The notes beneath the pieces were generated by a model. That model saw only the letters and a program-made list of their open reading frames with translations, did not search any database and was not told the origin of the DNA. DNA of 64,000 nt from an uncultured Prevotellaceae bacterium (lineage in GTDB: Bacteria; Bacteroidota; Bacteroidia; Bacteroidales; Bacteroidaceae), in assembly GCA_949295905.1 (NCBI GenBank), contig CASFNA010000010.1:62001-126000 (forward strand), given 5' to 3'. Each line of letters opens with the position of its first letter. Positions within the stretch are counted from its first letter, which is position 1. The translations under genes were made by a program, and so were the position numbers. Positions 11,759 through 21,452 of the stretch are shown piece by piece.

Positions 11759-13252
11759 ATGAAAGGACATATATTCAGACCGCTGCTTGTCGTGCTCGGA
11801 TGCGCCTTGCTTGGCGCTTGTGCCGACGACGATTACACCGAGTTGAACAAGGGCGAGACAGAACTCGCGCTTACGGCGGACGCTAACGACATAACGCTTG
11901 ACGAGGCGGCGCACGCCGAAAACGCGCTTACGCTGACGTGGACGAGCGGCACCAACCACGGCACGGGCAACCGCATAACCTACAAACTCGAGCTGGCCGA
12001 GGCCGGTACGGGCTTCGCCAACCCCTATCTCGTTGCCGAAGACATGACGCAGCAATACACTTGGTCGTCAACCGTTGAGGCTCTCAACACGCTGTTGCGC
12101 GACAACTTCGGCGTGAAGGCTGACAACCGTTACGCCGTAGAGGCGCGCGTTACGGCCACGGTGGCAGGAATTGACGACGTGCAGACGGCCACGACAACGT
12201 TCAATGTAGCGTCATATGAACCCGTTACGACGACGCTTTACGTAACAGGTACGGCCACATTGGGCGGCACCGACCTGTCGCTGGCGGAGGAAATGACGCG
12301 CACCGACAACGGGCAGTTTACCTACACGGGCTACATGAAGGCCGGAACGTACAAGTTCATAACCACGCTTGGGCAGGAACTTCCTTCCTATAACCGCGGC
12401 GAGAACGGCTCGCTCGTGCTACGCACTACGGCCGACCAGCCTGACAACCTCTTCGAAATAACCGAAGACCATGACTATACAATCACGCTGAACCTGCTCG
12501 ACGGCACTATAACTACCGTCCAGTCAGACGGTGTGAAGCCGCCTTACGACGCGATATGGTTCATCGACGGCATGGACGGCTACAGCTTCAAGCCGATGAC
12601 GCAGGACGTTCTCGACCCGTTCCTGTTCCGCTACGGCGCGGAGTTCAACAACGAGGGCGACTTCAAGTTCGCCACGGCGAGCGGCAGCTGGGAGAACAAC
12701 TACAAGGCCACTCAGCCCGATGCGCCTTACACCGACTCGTCAGTAGAGTTCGTAAAGGGCTTCGATCCCGACAACAAGTGGCGCCTGAAGACCGACGAAC
12801 TGGGCAAGGCTTACAAGATATGCCTTGACATACGCAGCGGAAAGGAGCGCATGCTGATGGCTCCGTTCACGCCTTACGAGAACATTTGGCTTGTTGGCGA
12901 CGCCGCTCCCGGCGGATGGTCGCTCGACGACGCGGTGCCTATGACGAAGGACGCATCCAATCCTTACGTGATGACATGGACGGGAACGCTCAACACGGGC
13001 GAGCTTAAATTTACCTGCGACAGGAGCAGCGACTGGAACGGTGCATGGTTCATGTCGGCCACCAACGGAGCCGCGCCAACCGGACAGGAGGAGAAAGCCC
13101 TCTTCATCGACAAGCACAGCGACGACCTGAAGGCGCAATACCTTACGGTGGACATCATGAACATAGACAACAAGTGGAAAATCGAGGAGGCCGGAACGTA
13201 CAAGATTACGCTCAACCAGCTTACCGAAACAATAACAATCGCAAAACAATAA
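11759..13252 (+). CDS. SusE/SusF-like surface glycan-binding lipoprotein
   Basis: Probable surface glycan-binding accessory protein of the locus. The N-terminus has a lipobox (LLGAC) followed by ADDDY, an acidic surface-export signal. An N-terminal SusE-type domain (LTLTWTSGTNHGTGNRITYK) is followed by repeated beta-sandwich modules beginning near TTLYVTGTATLGG, IWFIDGMDG and IWLVGDAAPGGW, which look like tandem carbohydrate-binding modules of the SusE/SusF kind. It sits 23 bases after susD and four bases before the GH66 gene. Proteins in this slot differ strongly in sequence between loci, so binding specificity is inferred from context only. Confidence 0.85.
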   Translation: MKGHIFRPLLVVLGCALLGACADDDYTELNKGETELALTADANDITLDEAAHAENALTLTWTSGTNHGTGNRITYKLELAEAGTGFANPYLVAEDMTQQYTWSSTVEALNTLLRDNFGVKADNRYAVEARVTATVAGIDDVQTATTTFNVASYEPVTTTLYVTGTATLGGTDLSLAEEMTRTDNGQFTYTGYMKAGTYKFITTLGQELPSYNRGENGSLVLRTTADQPDNLFEITEDHDYTITLNLLDGTITTVQSDGVKPPYDAIWFIDGMDGYSFKPMTQDVLDPFLFRYGAEFNNEGDFKFATASGSWENNYKATQPDAPYTDSSVEFVKGFDPDNKWRLKTDELGKAYKICLDIRSGKERMLMAPFTPYENIWLVGDAAPGGWSLDDAVPMTKDASNPYVMTWTGTLNTGELKFTCDRSSDWNGAWFMSATNGAAPTGQEEKALFIDKHSDDLKAQYLTVDIMNIDNKWKIEEAGTYKITLNQLTETITIAKQ

Positions 13253-13256
13253 GACC

Positions 13257-15038
13257 ATGAGAAAACTGATATATTCGGTCGTTGCGCTGCTGGCCATGTG
13301 GTCGTGCAGCGACGACGACAACGTGACGGCAAAGCCCGAAGTTGACATTACGGGCGAAGTTACCAACGTGGTGAAGGTGAACGCCGACCTCACCGTAAGC
13401 CTGTCTACCGACAAGGCGTGCTACAAGCCCGGCGAGACGGTGACCTTCACCGCCACGGGCACCATCCCGGCAGACGCCAAGGTGCGCTACCGCAACGGCT
13501 CTGAGGTTGTCGGCGAGCAGGCCGCCGGCGGCCAGACGTGGACGTGGACCGCGCCCGACACCGACTTCACCGGCTACCTCGTTGACGTTTACCGCACCGA
13601 AGGCGACGGCTCGGAGACCGTGCTCGGCACCATCGGCGTTGACGTTTCGAGCGACTGGACGCGCTTCCCGCGCTACGGCTTCGTGGCCACGTTCGACGCA
13701 TCGAAGACCGCCGACGGCGTGATAGAGCAGGAAATGGCCTTCCTCAACCGCTGCCACATCAACGGAGTGCAGTTCCAGGACTGGCACAACAAGCACCACT
13801 GGCCGCTCGGCGGCACGCGCGAGCAGCTTGACGAGGTGTACAAGGACATTGCCAACCGCGACGTCTACACGTCGGTAATCAAGAAATACATCGACGTGCA
13901 GCACGCTTACGGCATGAAGGCAATGTTCTACAACCTCTGCTTCGGCGCGCTTTCCGACGCCGCCGGGGACGGAGTCAAGGAGGAATGGTACCTGTTCAAG
14001 GACACCAAGCATACCACAAAGGACTCTCACGACCTGCCCGACGGGTGGAAGAGCGACATCTTCCTCGTTGACCCGGCCAACAAGGAGTGGCAGCAGTACA
14101 TAGGCGACAGGAACGACGACGTGTACGCCAACTTCGACTTCGACGGCTACCAAATCGACCAGTTGGGCGACCGCGGCAACCTGTACACCTACGACGGCGG
14201 CAAGGCCAACCTGCAACGGGGCTACGAGTCGTTCGTAAAGGCCATGAAGGAGCGCCACCCGTCGAAGCGGCTCGTGATGAACGCGGTGAGCAGCTACGGC
14301 ACTTACTCGATAGCGCAGGGCGACGTAGACTTCCTTTACAACGAGTTGTGGGACAGCGAAAGCTCGTTCAGTTCGCTGCGCGATGTCATCCATAACAACG
14401 AACTTTACGGCCGCCACGAGCTTCAGACGGTGTTCGCCGCATACATGAACTACACCAAGGCGGACAGCCAAGGCGAGTTCAACACCCCCGGAGTGCTGCT
14501 CACCGACGCCGTGATGTTCGCCCTCGGAGGCTCACACCTCGAGCTTGGCGACCACATGCTCTGCAAGGAGTATTTCCCCAACAACAACCTTACGATGAGC
14601 CAGGAGCTTCGTGACGCCATCGTGCGTTACTACGACTTCATGACCGCCTACCAGAACCTGCTGCGCGGCGGAGGCTCTGAGACCGAGGCCGGGGTAAGCT
14701 CCACGTCTGACGTCAAGGTGGCCGCGTGGCCGCCCGTGATAGGCAACGTCACCACGTTCGCCCGCCAGGTGGGCGACAGGAAGGTGGTACACCTGCTCAA
14801 CTTCATGGATGCCGACAACCTTAGCTGGCGCGACATGAACGGCACCATGCCCGAGCCTCGCCTCGTGGAGGGGCTGCCGCTGCGCATGAAGGCGGACACT
14901 AAGGTCAACAAGATATGGGTGGCTACGCCCGACGCGCTTGGAGGCGCAATGCAGGAACTGCCCTTCAAGCAGGCCGGAGGCGAGGTTACGTTCACCCTGC
15001 CGTCGCTGAAATACTGGACGATGATAGTAATTGAATAA
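13257..15038 (+). CDS. Glycoside hydrolase family 66 endo-dextranase, surface lipoprotein
   Basis: Predicted endo-1,6-alpha-glucanase that cuts dextran at the cell surface. The lipobox MWSC is followed by SDDDN, an excellent match to the Bacteroides surface-export signal. An Ig-like N-terminal domain (about residues 30-135) leads into a TIM barrel with RYGFVATFD, then DGYQIDQLGDRG, whose Asp301 fits the GH66 nucleophile, and YNELWDSE, whose Glu363 fits the acid/base; a C-terminal beta domain follows. The 593-residue length suits a dextranase and lacks the long insert of cycloisomaltooligosaccharide glucanotransferases. GH66 beside SusCD, SusE and GH97 is the arrangement of known Bacteroides dextran loci; a GH31 usually found there is absent here. 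Confidence 0.92.
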   Translation: MRKLIYSVVALLAMWSCSDDDNVTAKPEVDITGEVTNVVKVNADLTVSLSTDKACYKPGETVTFTATGTIPADAKVRYRNGSEVVGEQAAGGQTWTWTAPDTDFTGYLVDVYRTEGDGSETVLGTIGVDVSSDWTRFPRYGFVATFDASKTADGVIEQEMAFLNRCHINGVQFQDWHNKHHWPLGGTREQLDEVYKDIANRDVYTSVIKKYIDVQHAYGMKAMFYNLCFGALSDAAGDGVKEEWYLFKDTKHTTKDSHDLPDGWKSDIFLVDPANKEWQQYIGDRNDDVYANFDFDGYQIDQLGDRGNLYTYDGGKANLQRGYESFVKAMKERHPSKRLVMNAVSSYGTYSIAQGDVDFLYNELWDSESSFSSLRDVIHNNELYGRHELQTVFAAYMNYTKADSQGEFNTPGVLLTDAVMFALGGSHLELGDHMLCKEYFPNNNLTMSQELRDAIVRYYDFMTAYQNLLRGGGSETEAGVSSTSDVKVAAWPPVIGNVTTFARQVGDRKVVHLLNFMDADNLSWRDMNGTMPEPRLVEGLPLRMKADTKVNKIWVATPDALGGAMQELPFKQAGGEVTFTLPSLKYWTMIVIE

Positions 15039-15062
15039 TCCTGTGCTTTTTACCTGTTTCAC

Positions 15063-15171
15063 GAAAGGCCGTCTTTTGCACGTCAAAAGGCGGCCTTTTA
15101 GCGTGCAAAAGGCGGTCTTTTGGAAGGCGAAAGACCGCCTTTCGCAACTATGCTGACTATCAGGCGGTTGC
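15063..15171. repeat. Family A intergenic palindrome, copy A3
   Basis: Three to four alternating hairpin segments (GGCCGTCTTTTGCACG, AAAAGGCGGCCTTTTAGCG, GGCGGTCTTTTGG, AAAGACCGCCTTTCGC) followed by the tag TGACTATCA-GGCG-GTTGC at 15154-15171. It starts 25 bases after the GH66 stop. Confidence 0.88.
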
Positions 15172-15343
15172 GGACAGGCTCCCGAATAAGTGCTTTTGGC
15201 TTGTATGCGCTTGCGTATTTGGCCGTGCGGCGGTGAAGGCCAAGTTGTTGTTCTTGTAAGCAAAATAGGCAAGATGGTAGCCATAATGAAAAGTTTTTAT
15301 TTGATTTTTGCAACAAAAGACAATTTATTTTAAATTAAAATAT

Positions 15344-15351
15344 TATCTTTG
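15344..15351 (+). promoter_or_regulatory. -7 element of the GLUG-repeat protein gene
   Basis: TATCTTTG, 51 bases before the ATG at 15403, with very AT-rich upstream sequence. Confidence 0.65.
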
Positions 15352-15402
15352 TAGCAGAGTGTTTGTTTCGTTTTTTAATTTTATCATTAAATTTATTGGC
15401 AA

Positions 15403-18400
15403 ATGAAAAGTTTTACAAGATGTATCGCTTTGTTGTTACTGGCGTTTGTCACAGTGTCCGTTACTGCGGATACGGTGCAAGACAACAAGGCAAAAAGCAA
15501 GATTTTACAAAAATTAACCGGGGAAGGCAAACCGGTAGCCTTTGTCGCGCCACGTTCGGCTAAGGCGGCGCTTCCCGTGTTCGGGTCGGCAGAGTTCCGC
15601 GACGCGCGTTATCTCACGCCGCGCAAGGAGGCCACCCAGCCGTCCACCACTATCGGCCCCGCCTCGATTTGGGGAGTAATATCAGGGCCTGACGGCTCTG
15701 AATGGCTGTTCGAGCAGGAGAACACGATTGAAGGCTGGTCGGACATCAGGCAGTCGGTAATCAAGGTTTACGACAACAACAACCAGTTGGTTGGCACGGT
15801 ATCTATCGACATCCCGGCGGATAGAAAGGTCAATGACGTGCAGGTGTTCGGCACTGTCACCAACAAGTTCTTCGACCTTGACGCTTCTTCTTACGAACTT
15901 ACGGTTTACTTCCACGAGATAGGCGACAACTACGAGCAGATAGGCAACATAAATGTCTATTCGCTTACTGATGGCTCCGAGGTGGCGTCTTATCCCGGCA
16001 GCAACGCGTTCTATTACAGCTACACCGAGAACTACAGCACATTCCAGCGTTACGTAATAGTAAACGAAGAGACCGCCGGCGGAACAACTACAATCAAGGC
16101 GAACGTTTACTCTCCGGCTTCTTGGAGTTCTGACGTTCCCGTGCTTGACCATACGTTCGACATTCCGTATGACAACGTGATGTACAGCGACGGGCCTTAT
16201 TTCAACTTTTATAATATCGACGGCGAGCCATATTACGTTGTCTCATACTATGAGAAGCCTTACATGACAGACGAATGGGACTCTGACTGGAATCCCGTTG
16301 CTACTGCGGACAACAGTTATATGATAACCGTTTATGGCGGCAATTACGAACAAGTGTCGCAGGTGAAGATTCCCGTTGAGCTTCAGGACGGTGCTTTGTA
16401 CACGATGTACACGTTCGGTTACTTCTCGTACAACGACCTTTGCCGCGGCGATTACAGCGGAGACGACCAGCTGAACTTCATCGTTGCACGCTACGATTAC
16501 ACACTTGCCAGCGACGATTACCTGTTCGACGTGGTGGTTTACAATGAAAACGGCGAGCAAATCAATACTATCGGCGAAGACCTTACTACTTGGTGGCAGC
16601 TAAGTGACATCGACGGGCAGCCCCGCCAGTACGCCCTTGGACATGCGGGAGACGCCGGCGAGTCAATCGAAATGGTCAATGTGCCTGGCTGCGAGAGTGT
16701 CACCACTTTCCCCGGAGTGCTTAACGGCGACCTGCTTTCAACAAATATCGACCGCTATCCCAAAGGTGACGGTTACCAGTACGTCATCGCCCTCGGCAAC
16801 GGTTACGACGACGGGCAGGGCAACACGATAACAAAGATAGGCTGGTATAATCCCGACCTGTCGCTCGACCACTTCGTAAACATCAATCTCGGGCCTAACG
16901 GCGTGTTCGCCCAGCACTTTTTCATGACGGGCTCGCTCAACCCCTACCTGTTCAACACCGACGACCAGCATGAGTATATACTTATAGCTGCGCTGGCAAA
17001 CGGCGACGGCACCAACCGCAACGTTTTGTGCATAGCTAACGACGAGGGCGAGCTGAAATACCAGTTTGAAGGCGACGACACCAAGGGCGAGTACAACTAC
17101 GGCTACCTGAGCGGTGCAACGACCGACAAGCCGAAGCTGTTTGTAGGTTTCGTCAACGATGACAGCAAGTATACTCTTGAGTCTTACGACCTGCCTTTCA
17201 GCAAGTTCGCAGGCGGTACGGGTGTAGAAGGCGACCCGTACATAATAAACACTCCGGGCGACCTGAACCAAGTGCGCAACGAGCATACGGCTTATTACGC
17301 GCTGGGCAACGACCTCGACATGAGCATGTATTATGGTAAGTTCAAGCCAATCGATGAATTCTCGGGCGCGCTTGACGGCCGCGGATACTCTATCGACAAT
17401 CTTGAGCTTGACGGAAGCGTGTCGAGCGTGGGTATGTTTGCTTATGCTACAGAGTGTAAGGAAATAAAGGACCTTACGTTTAACAACCCTGTAATCGACG
17501 CTCAGTCAGACTGTTTCTACGCAGGCGTAGTGGCCGGCCAGTTGTCTGGCCCTGACGCAAGCGTGACCAACGTACATGTGGCCAACGCCAAGATAAGCGC
17601 CGCTGACGCTTCAGGCATCAATGTCGGAGGCCTTGTAGGTTTTATGGTAGGCAACTCGTCGATGTCTTCGTGCTCGGCAGATAATGTTGAAATCTACGCT
17701 CCCGAGGGCAATGGCGTAGGCGGTCTGGTCGGCAACTCTGGTACCGGCGCGGCAATCAAGGCGTCGTCGGCAATCGGCAGCATCACCGCAGGAAACTCTA
17801 TCGGAGGCATCATCGGCAGTGCCGGCACTGACGTTACCGTGACCAACTGCCGTGCCGACATGGTTCTTACCGGTAAGAACACGATAGGAGGTATAGCCGG
17901 TTCTTCGTCGAGAGGCTTGATAAGCAAGAACTACAGCCGTGGCACCATCACCGCAACCGAGGCCGACCGTTGGAACGGCAACTACAGCGTAGGCGGCATA
18001 ATCGGCGACCTTACGACCGACTGGGGAGGCAGCGAAGACATCGTAGCCAGCGGCAACCTTGCTGCGATAGATGCCGTCAATCTGCCTGACGAGGCCGAGG
18101 CTAAGGCCGTTCACCGTGTCGTAGGCCGCACCATATTCGATGAGGAGTGGTTTGATGGTGAGGAGCCCCGAACCGAAGTCGGACTGGCTGACAACTATGC
18201 CGTGGCCGAAATGACTGTCAACGGCTTTACGCTGACATCCGATGACGCTACGACCGTTGAGGGCGCCGACGTTGCTACGGCCGACGTAAACGACGCGTTC
18301 TTCACCGACAGGCTGGGCTTCGTTTATGGAACAACGGCCGACGAGCCGTGGAAGACCAGCGGAACGGCATTCCCGATACTGTACTTCGAGGAGATTGCTA

Positions 18401-18885
18401 CGGGCATATCTTTGGATATGAGCACCGTGGAAATGCACCCGTCAGAGGAAATCAGGCTGACAGCCACCGTTACGGGGGCTGATGCCGACAGGGTAGAGTT
18501 CACTACGAGCGACGCCGGCGTGGCTGAAATCGTAGGGGTAGAGTATGACGGCAACACCGCAGTTGCCACCGTGCGTTGCGTTGCCGAGGGTACAGCCACT
18601 ATCACGGCGGAGATTGACGGACAGACCGCAAGCTGCCAGATAACGGCTACTTCTACAGGCATTGACGACGTTGAGGCCGTTAACGGCACGGGCATCGTTG
18701 TGTCAGGCCGCAGCATCACCGCGCCTTCGGCCGTGCGTATCGACGTGTTCGGCATAAGCGGCAACAATGTAGCGTCGGCAGCAGGCGGGCGCGCTGACGT
18801 AAGCTCGCTGCCTTCGGGCGTTTACGTAGTGGCCGCAACCGATGCCGCAGGCAAGCGCGAAGTTGTCAAGGTGGTATTGAAGTAA
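15403..18885 (+). CDS. Large secreted GLUG-repeat protein with Ig-like domain and T9SS-like C-terminal tail
   Basis: Putative cell-surface or secreted protein. It has a signal peptide (CIALLLLAFVTVSVTAD), a long beta-rich region of unknown type (residues about 60-600), a block of GLUG-like repeats (VGGLVGFMVGNS, VGGLVGNSGTG, IGGIIGSAGTD, IGGIAGSSSRG, VGGIIGDL), a Big_2-type Ig domain (about residues 1005-1085) and a final 70 residues ending SSLPSGVYVVAATDAAGKRE, resembling type A sorting domains of type IX cargo. GLUG repeats occur in adhesins and bacterial surface proteins. It has its own promoter, so it is not part of the dextran operon. Function is unknown; adhesion is only a guess. Confidence 0.75.
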   Translation: MKSFTRCIALLLLAFVTVSVTADTVQDNKAKSKILQKLTGEGKPVAFVAPRSAKAALPVFGSAEFRDARYLTPRKEATQPSTTIGPASIWGVISGPDGSEWLFEQENTIEGWSDIRQSVIKVYDNNNQLVGTVSIDIPADRKVNDVQVFGTVTNKFFDLDASSYELTVYFHEIGDNYEQIGNINVYSLTDGSEVASYPGSNAFYYSYTENYSTFQRYVIVNEETAGGTTTIKANVYSPASWSSDVPVLDHTFDIPYDNVMYSDGPYFNFYNIDGEPYYVVSYYEKPYMTDEWDSDWNPVATADNSYMITVYGGNYEQVSQVKIPVELQDGALYTMYTFGYFSYNDLCRGDYSGDDQLNFIVARYDYTLASDDYLFDVVVYNENGEQINTIGEDLTTWWQLSDIDGQPRQYALGHAGDAGESIEMVNVPGCESVTTFPGVLNGDLLSTNIDRYPKGDGYQYVIALGNGYDDGQGNTITKIGWYNPDLSLDHFVNINLGPNGVFAQHFFMTGSLNPYLFNTDDQHEYILIAALANGDGTNRNVLCIANDEGELKYQFEGDDTKGEYNYGYLSGATTDKPKLFVGFVNDDSKYTLESYDLPFSKFAGGTGVEGDPYIINTPGDLNQVRNEHTAYYALGNDLDMSMYYGKFKPIDEFSGALDGRGYSIDNLELDGSVSSVGMFAYATECKEIKDLTFNNPVIDAQSDCFYAGVVAGQLSGPDASVTNVHVANAKISAADASGINVGGLVGFMVGNSSMSSCSADNVEIYAPEGNGVGGLVGNSGTGAAIKASSAIGSITAGNSIGGIIGSAGTDVTVTNCRADMVLTGKNTIGGIAGSSSRGLISKNYSRGTITATEADRWNGNYSVGGIIGDLTTDWGGSEDIVASGNLAAIDAVNLPDEAEAKAVHRVVGRTIFDEEWFDGEEPRTEVGLADNYAVAEMTVNGFTLTSDDATTVEGADVATADVNDAFFTDRLGFVYGTTADEPWKTSGTAFPILYFEEIATGISLDMSTVEMHPSEEIRLTATVTGADADRVEFTTSDAGVAEIVGVEYDGNTAVATVRCVAEGTATITAEIDGQTASCQITATSTGIDDVEAVNGTGIVVSGRSITAPSAVRIDVFGISGNNVASAAGGRADVSSLPSGVYVVAATDAAGKREVVKVVLK

Positions 18886-18911
18886 CCGCCGGTCATTATG
18901 GATTAAATTTA

Positions 18912-19020
18912 TAAAGGCCGTCTTTTGCACGTCAAAAGGCGGCCTTTTAGCGTGCAAAAGGTGGTCTTTTGGAAGGCGAAAGACGGCCTTTTGCAAACCG
19001 CCTGACAGTCAACGGGTTAC
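18912..19020. repeat. Family A intergenic palindrome, copy A4
   Basis: Nearly the same as copy A3 over the hairpin portion, with the tag TGACAGTCA-ACGG-GTTAC at 19003-19020. It lies 26 bases after the GLUG-protein stop and upstream of gyrB. Confidence 0.88.
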
Positions 19021-19117
19021 GGGAAGGTGAGAAGGTGGGGTGGTGAGAAGGTGAGAAAATGGGCTGTCTGCTTGTCAACTTGTCCCTCGTCTCTTGTCTG
19101 CTCGTTCCTCGTCTGGC
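19021..19117. repeat. Family D-like tract: degenerate GGTGAGAA repeats then pyrimidine-rich repeats
   Basis: The left half repeats GGTGAGAAGGTGGGGTGG-like units; the right half holds TTGTCCCTCGTCTCTTGTC and CTCGTTCCTCGTC units. Pairing is imperfect, but the layout matches the other family D elements. Confidence 0.4.
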
Positions 19118-19166
19118 ATAAAATAGTTTTTAAGAATTAAAATTTCGTCATGTTGTTTTTTTTGCG

Positions 19167-19174
19167 TACTTTTG
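19167..19174 (+). promoter_or_regulatory. -7 element of gyrB
   Basis: TACTTTTG, 26 bases before the gyrB ATG. Confidence 0.65.
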
Positions 19175-19199
19175 CAAGTCAATATACACTAACTTGAAA

Positions 19200-21173
19200 A
19201 TGGCAGAAATTCAGAACAACGAGAACAATTATTCGGCCAGTAACATCCAGGTGCTTGAAGGCCTCGAGGCCGTGCGCAAGCGTCCTGCGATGTACATAGG
19301 CGACATCAGCGAGAAAGGTCTGCACCATCTGGTCAACGAGACCGTGGACAACTCCATCGACGAGGCCATGGCCGGATATTGTACCCATATAGAAGTTACA
19401 ATCAACGAGGACAACTCAATCACCGTGCAGGACAACGGCCGAGGCATACCCGTTGACGAGCACAAGAAGCTGCACAAGTCGGCCCTTGAAGTCGTAATGA
19501 CCGTGCTCCACGCAGGAGGCAAGTTCGACAAAGGCTCGTACAAGGTGTCGGGCGGTCTGCACGGCGTGGGCGTGTCGTGCGTCAACGCTCTGTCTACGCG
19601 CATGATGTCGCAGGTGTTCCGCGACGGCAAAATCTACCAGCAGGAGTATGAGAAGGGCAAACCGCTCTATCCTGTCAAGGTGGTAGGCGAGACCGAACTG
19701 CGCGGAACACGCCAGCAGTTCTGGCCGGACCCCACGATTTTCACCACGACCATTTACAAGTATGACATCATAGCCAAGCGTATGCGCGAGCTGGCCTACC
19801 TCAACGCCGGCATAAAAATCACGCTTACCGACCTTCGTCCCGACGAGGAAGGCAAGACGAAGCAGGAGGTGTTCCACGCCGTTGACGGCCTCAAGGAGTT
19901 TGTCCGCTACATCGACCGTCACCGCACGCACCTCTTCGACGACGTAATCTACCTCAAGACCGAGAAGCAGGGCATACCCATCGAGGTGGCCGTGATGTAC
20001 AACACCGACTATTCGGAGAACATTCACTCTTACGTTAACAACATCAACACCATAGAAGGCGGCACCCACCTCGTGGGATTCCGCATGGCCTTGACCTCGA
20101 CTCTTAAGAAGTACGCCGACAACGACCCGGCAATATCGAAGCAAATAGAGAAGGCCAAAATCGAGATTGCAGGCGAAGACTTCCGCGAAGGACTGACAGC
20201 CGTGATATCAATCAAGGTGGCCGAGCCGCAGTTTGAGGGCCAGACGAAGACCAAGCTGGGCAACAGCGAGGTCACGGGAGCCGTGCGTCAGGCCGTATCA
20301 GAGGCTCTTTCATACTACCTTGAGGAGCATCCGAAAGAGGCGAAGATGATATGCGACAAGGTCATACTGGCCGCTACGGCGCGCATCGCGGCGCGTAAGG
20401 CTCGCGAAAGCGTGCAGCGCAAGAACCCCATGAGCGGCGGCGGACTGCCCGGAAAGCTGGCCGACTGCTCCAACAAAGACCCCAAGGAGTGCGAAATCTT
20501 CCTTGTCGAGGGTGACTCTGCAGGCGGCTCCGCCAAGCAGGGACGCAACCGCTTCACGCAGGCCATACTGCCTTTGAGGGGCAAAATCCTGAACGTTGAG
20601 AAGGTGATGTGGCACAAGGTGTTCGAGAGCGAGTCGGTAATGAACATCATACAGAGCATCGGCGTGCGCTTCGGCGTTGACGGCGAGGACGACAAGGAGG
20701 CAAACATCGACAAGCTGCGCTACGACAAAATCATCATAATGACCGACGCCGACGTCGATGGTTCGCACATCGACACCCTCATAATGACGCTCTTCTACCG
20801 CTTCATGCCCAAGGTGATACAGGAAGGACACTTGTATATCGCCACTCCGCCGCTTTACCTCTGCACGTACAAGAACAAGGTAAAGGAGTATTGCTACACC
20901 GACCAGCAGCGCCAGGCGTTCCTCGACAAGTACGGAAACGGTGTCGATGACGACAAGAACATACACACACAGCGATACAAAGGTCTTGGAGAGATGAACG
21001 CGGAACAGCTTTGGGAGACAACCATGAACCCCGAGACGCGCCTCCTGAAGCAGGTAACCATAGAGAACGCGGCCGAGGCCGACGAGATATTCTCTATGCT
21101 CATGGGCGACGACGTGGAGCCGCGCCGCCAGTTTATAGAGCAGAACGCCACCTACGCCAACATCGACGCGTAA
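19200..21173 (+). CDS. gyrB: DNA gyrase subunit B
   Basis: ATPase subunit of DNA gyrase, introducing negative supercoils with GyrA. From ATG 19200 (657 residues) it has the GHKL ATPase domain (RKRPAMYIGD, DNGRGIPVD, SGGLHGVGVS), the transducer domain, the TOPRIM domain (FLVEGDSAGGSAKQGR, then MTDADVDGSHI) and the C-terminal QRYKGLGEMN motif. Length and motifs favour GyrB over ParE. An in-frame codon two positions earlier is ignored because the ATG at 19200 matches the usual N-terminus. It is transcribed alone, with a promoter 26 bases upstream and a strong hairpin downstream. Confidence 0.95.
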   Translation: MAEIQNNENNYSASNIQVLEGLEAVRKRPAMYIGDISEKGLHHLVNETVDNSIDEAMAGYCTHIEVTINEDNSITVQDNGRGIPVDEHKKLHKSALEVVMTVLHAGGKFDKGSYKVSGGLHGVGVSCVNALSTRMMSQVFRDGKIYQQEYEKGKPLYPVKVVGETELRGTRQQFWPDPTIFTTTIYKYDIIAKRMRELAYLNAGIKITLTDLRPDEEGKTKQEVFHAVDGLKEFVRYIDRHRTHLFDDVIYLKTEKQGIPIEVAVMYNTDYSENIHSYVNNINTIEGGTHLVGFRMALTSTLKKYADNDPAISKQIEKAKIEIAGEDFREGLTAVISIKVAEPQFEGQTKTKLGNSEVTGAVRQAVSEALSYYLEEHPKEAKMICDKVILAATARIAARKARESVQRKNPMSGGGLPGKLADCSNKDPKECEIFLVEGDSAGGSAKQGRNRFTQAILPLRGKILNVEKVMWHKVFESESVMNIIQSIGVRFGVDGEDDKEANIDKLRYDKIIIMTDADVDGSHIDTLIMTLFYRFMPKVIQEGHLYIATPPLYLCTYKNKVKEYCYTDQQRQAFLDKYGNGVDDDKNIHTQRYKGLGEMNAEQLWETTMNPETRLLKQVTIENAAEADEIFSMLMGDDVEPRRQFIEQNATYANIDA

Positions 21174-21222
21174 CCCGTTCCGCCATAAACGGCATACGTA
21201 TAAGTGTTTCCAGATACACAGT

Positions 21223-21252
21223 TAAGCCCCGGTTAGAACAAGCCGGGGCTTA
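21223..21252 (+). terminator. Probable terminator after gyrB
   Basis: TAAGCCCCGG and CCGGGGCTTA form a ten-pair stem with a ten-base loop. The T tract after it is weak. Confidence 0.7.
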
Positions 21253-21379
21253 TTGCGTCTACAGGTATAGTCCGTTCTGGCAAAGTATGCAAAAGGACAT
21301 TCGTTTATAAAAATGGTTTTTTTATGGATGAATTGTCTCATTTTTCATGCAAACGTTTGGAGAAACGTAAACAAATCTT

Positions 21380-21387
21380 TATATTTG
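21380..21387 (+). promoter_or_regulatory. -7 element of the gene at 21453
   Basis: TATATTTG, 65 bases before the chosen ATG. It shows that the in-frame upstream starts at 21324 and 21405 are unlikely or too close to the transcription start. Confidence 0.6.
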
Positions 21388-21452
21388 CCTTTGCATTCAA
21401 ACAAATGTTTATATTGAGTTTGGTGCTTTTGTCTAATTTAATACTATTGATT

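Noticed and set aside
13257..15038. Cycloisomaltooligosaccharide glucanotransferase instead of dextranase
   Set aside because: The long carbohydrate-binding insert typical of those GH66 enzymes is absent, and the SusCD context favours a dextranase.
15063..15171. CRISPR array suspected from the regularly spaced GGCCGTCTTTT segments
   Set aside because: The segments alternate in orientation, have no unique spacers of equal length, and recur singly at nine separate gene ends.
19200..21173. ParE (topoisomerase IV) instead of GyrB
   Set aside because: Length and N-terminal and C-terminal motifs fit GyrB better; no parC/gyrA lies next to it to argue otherwise.
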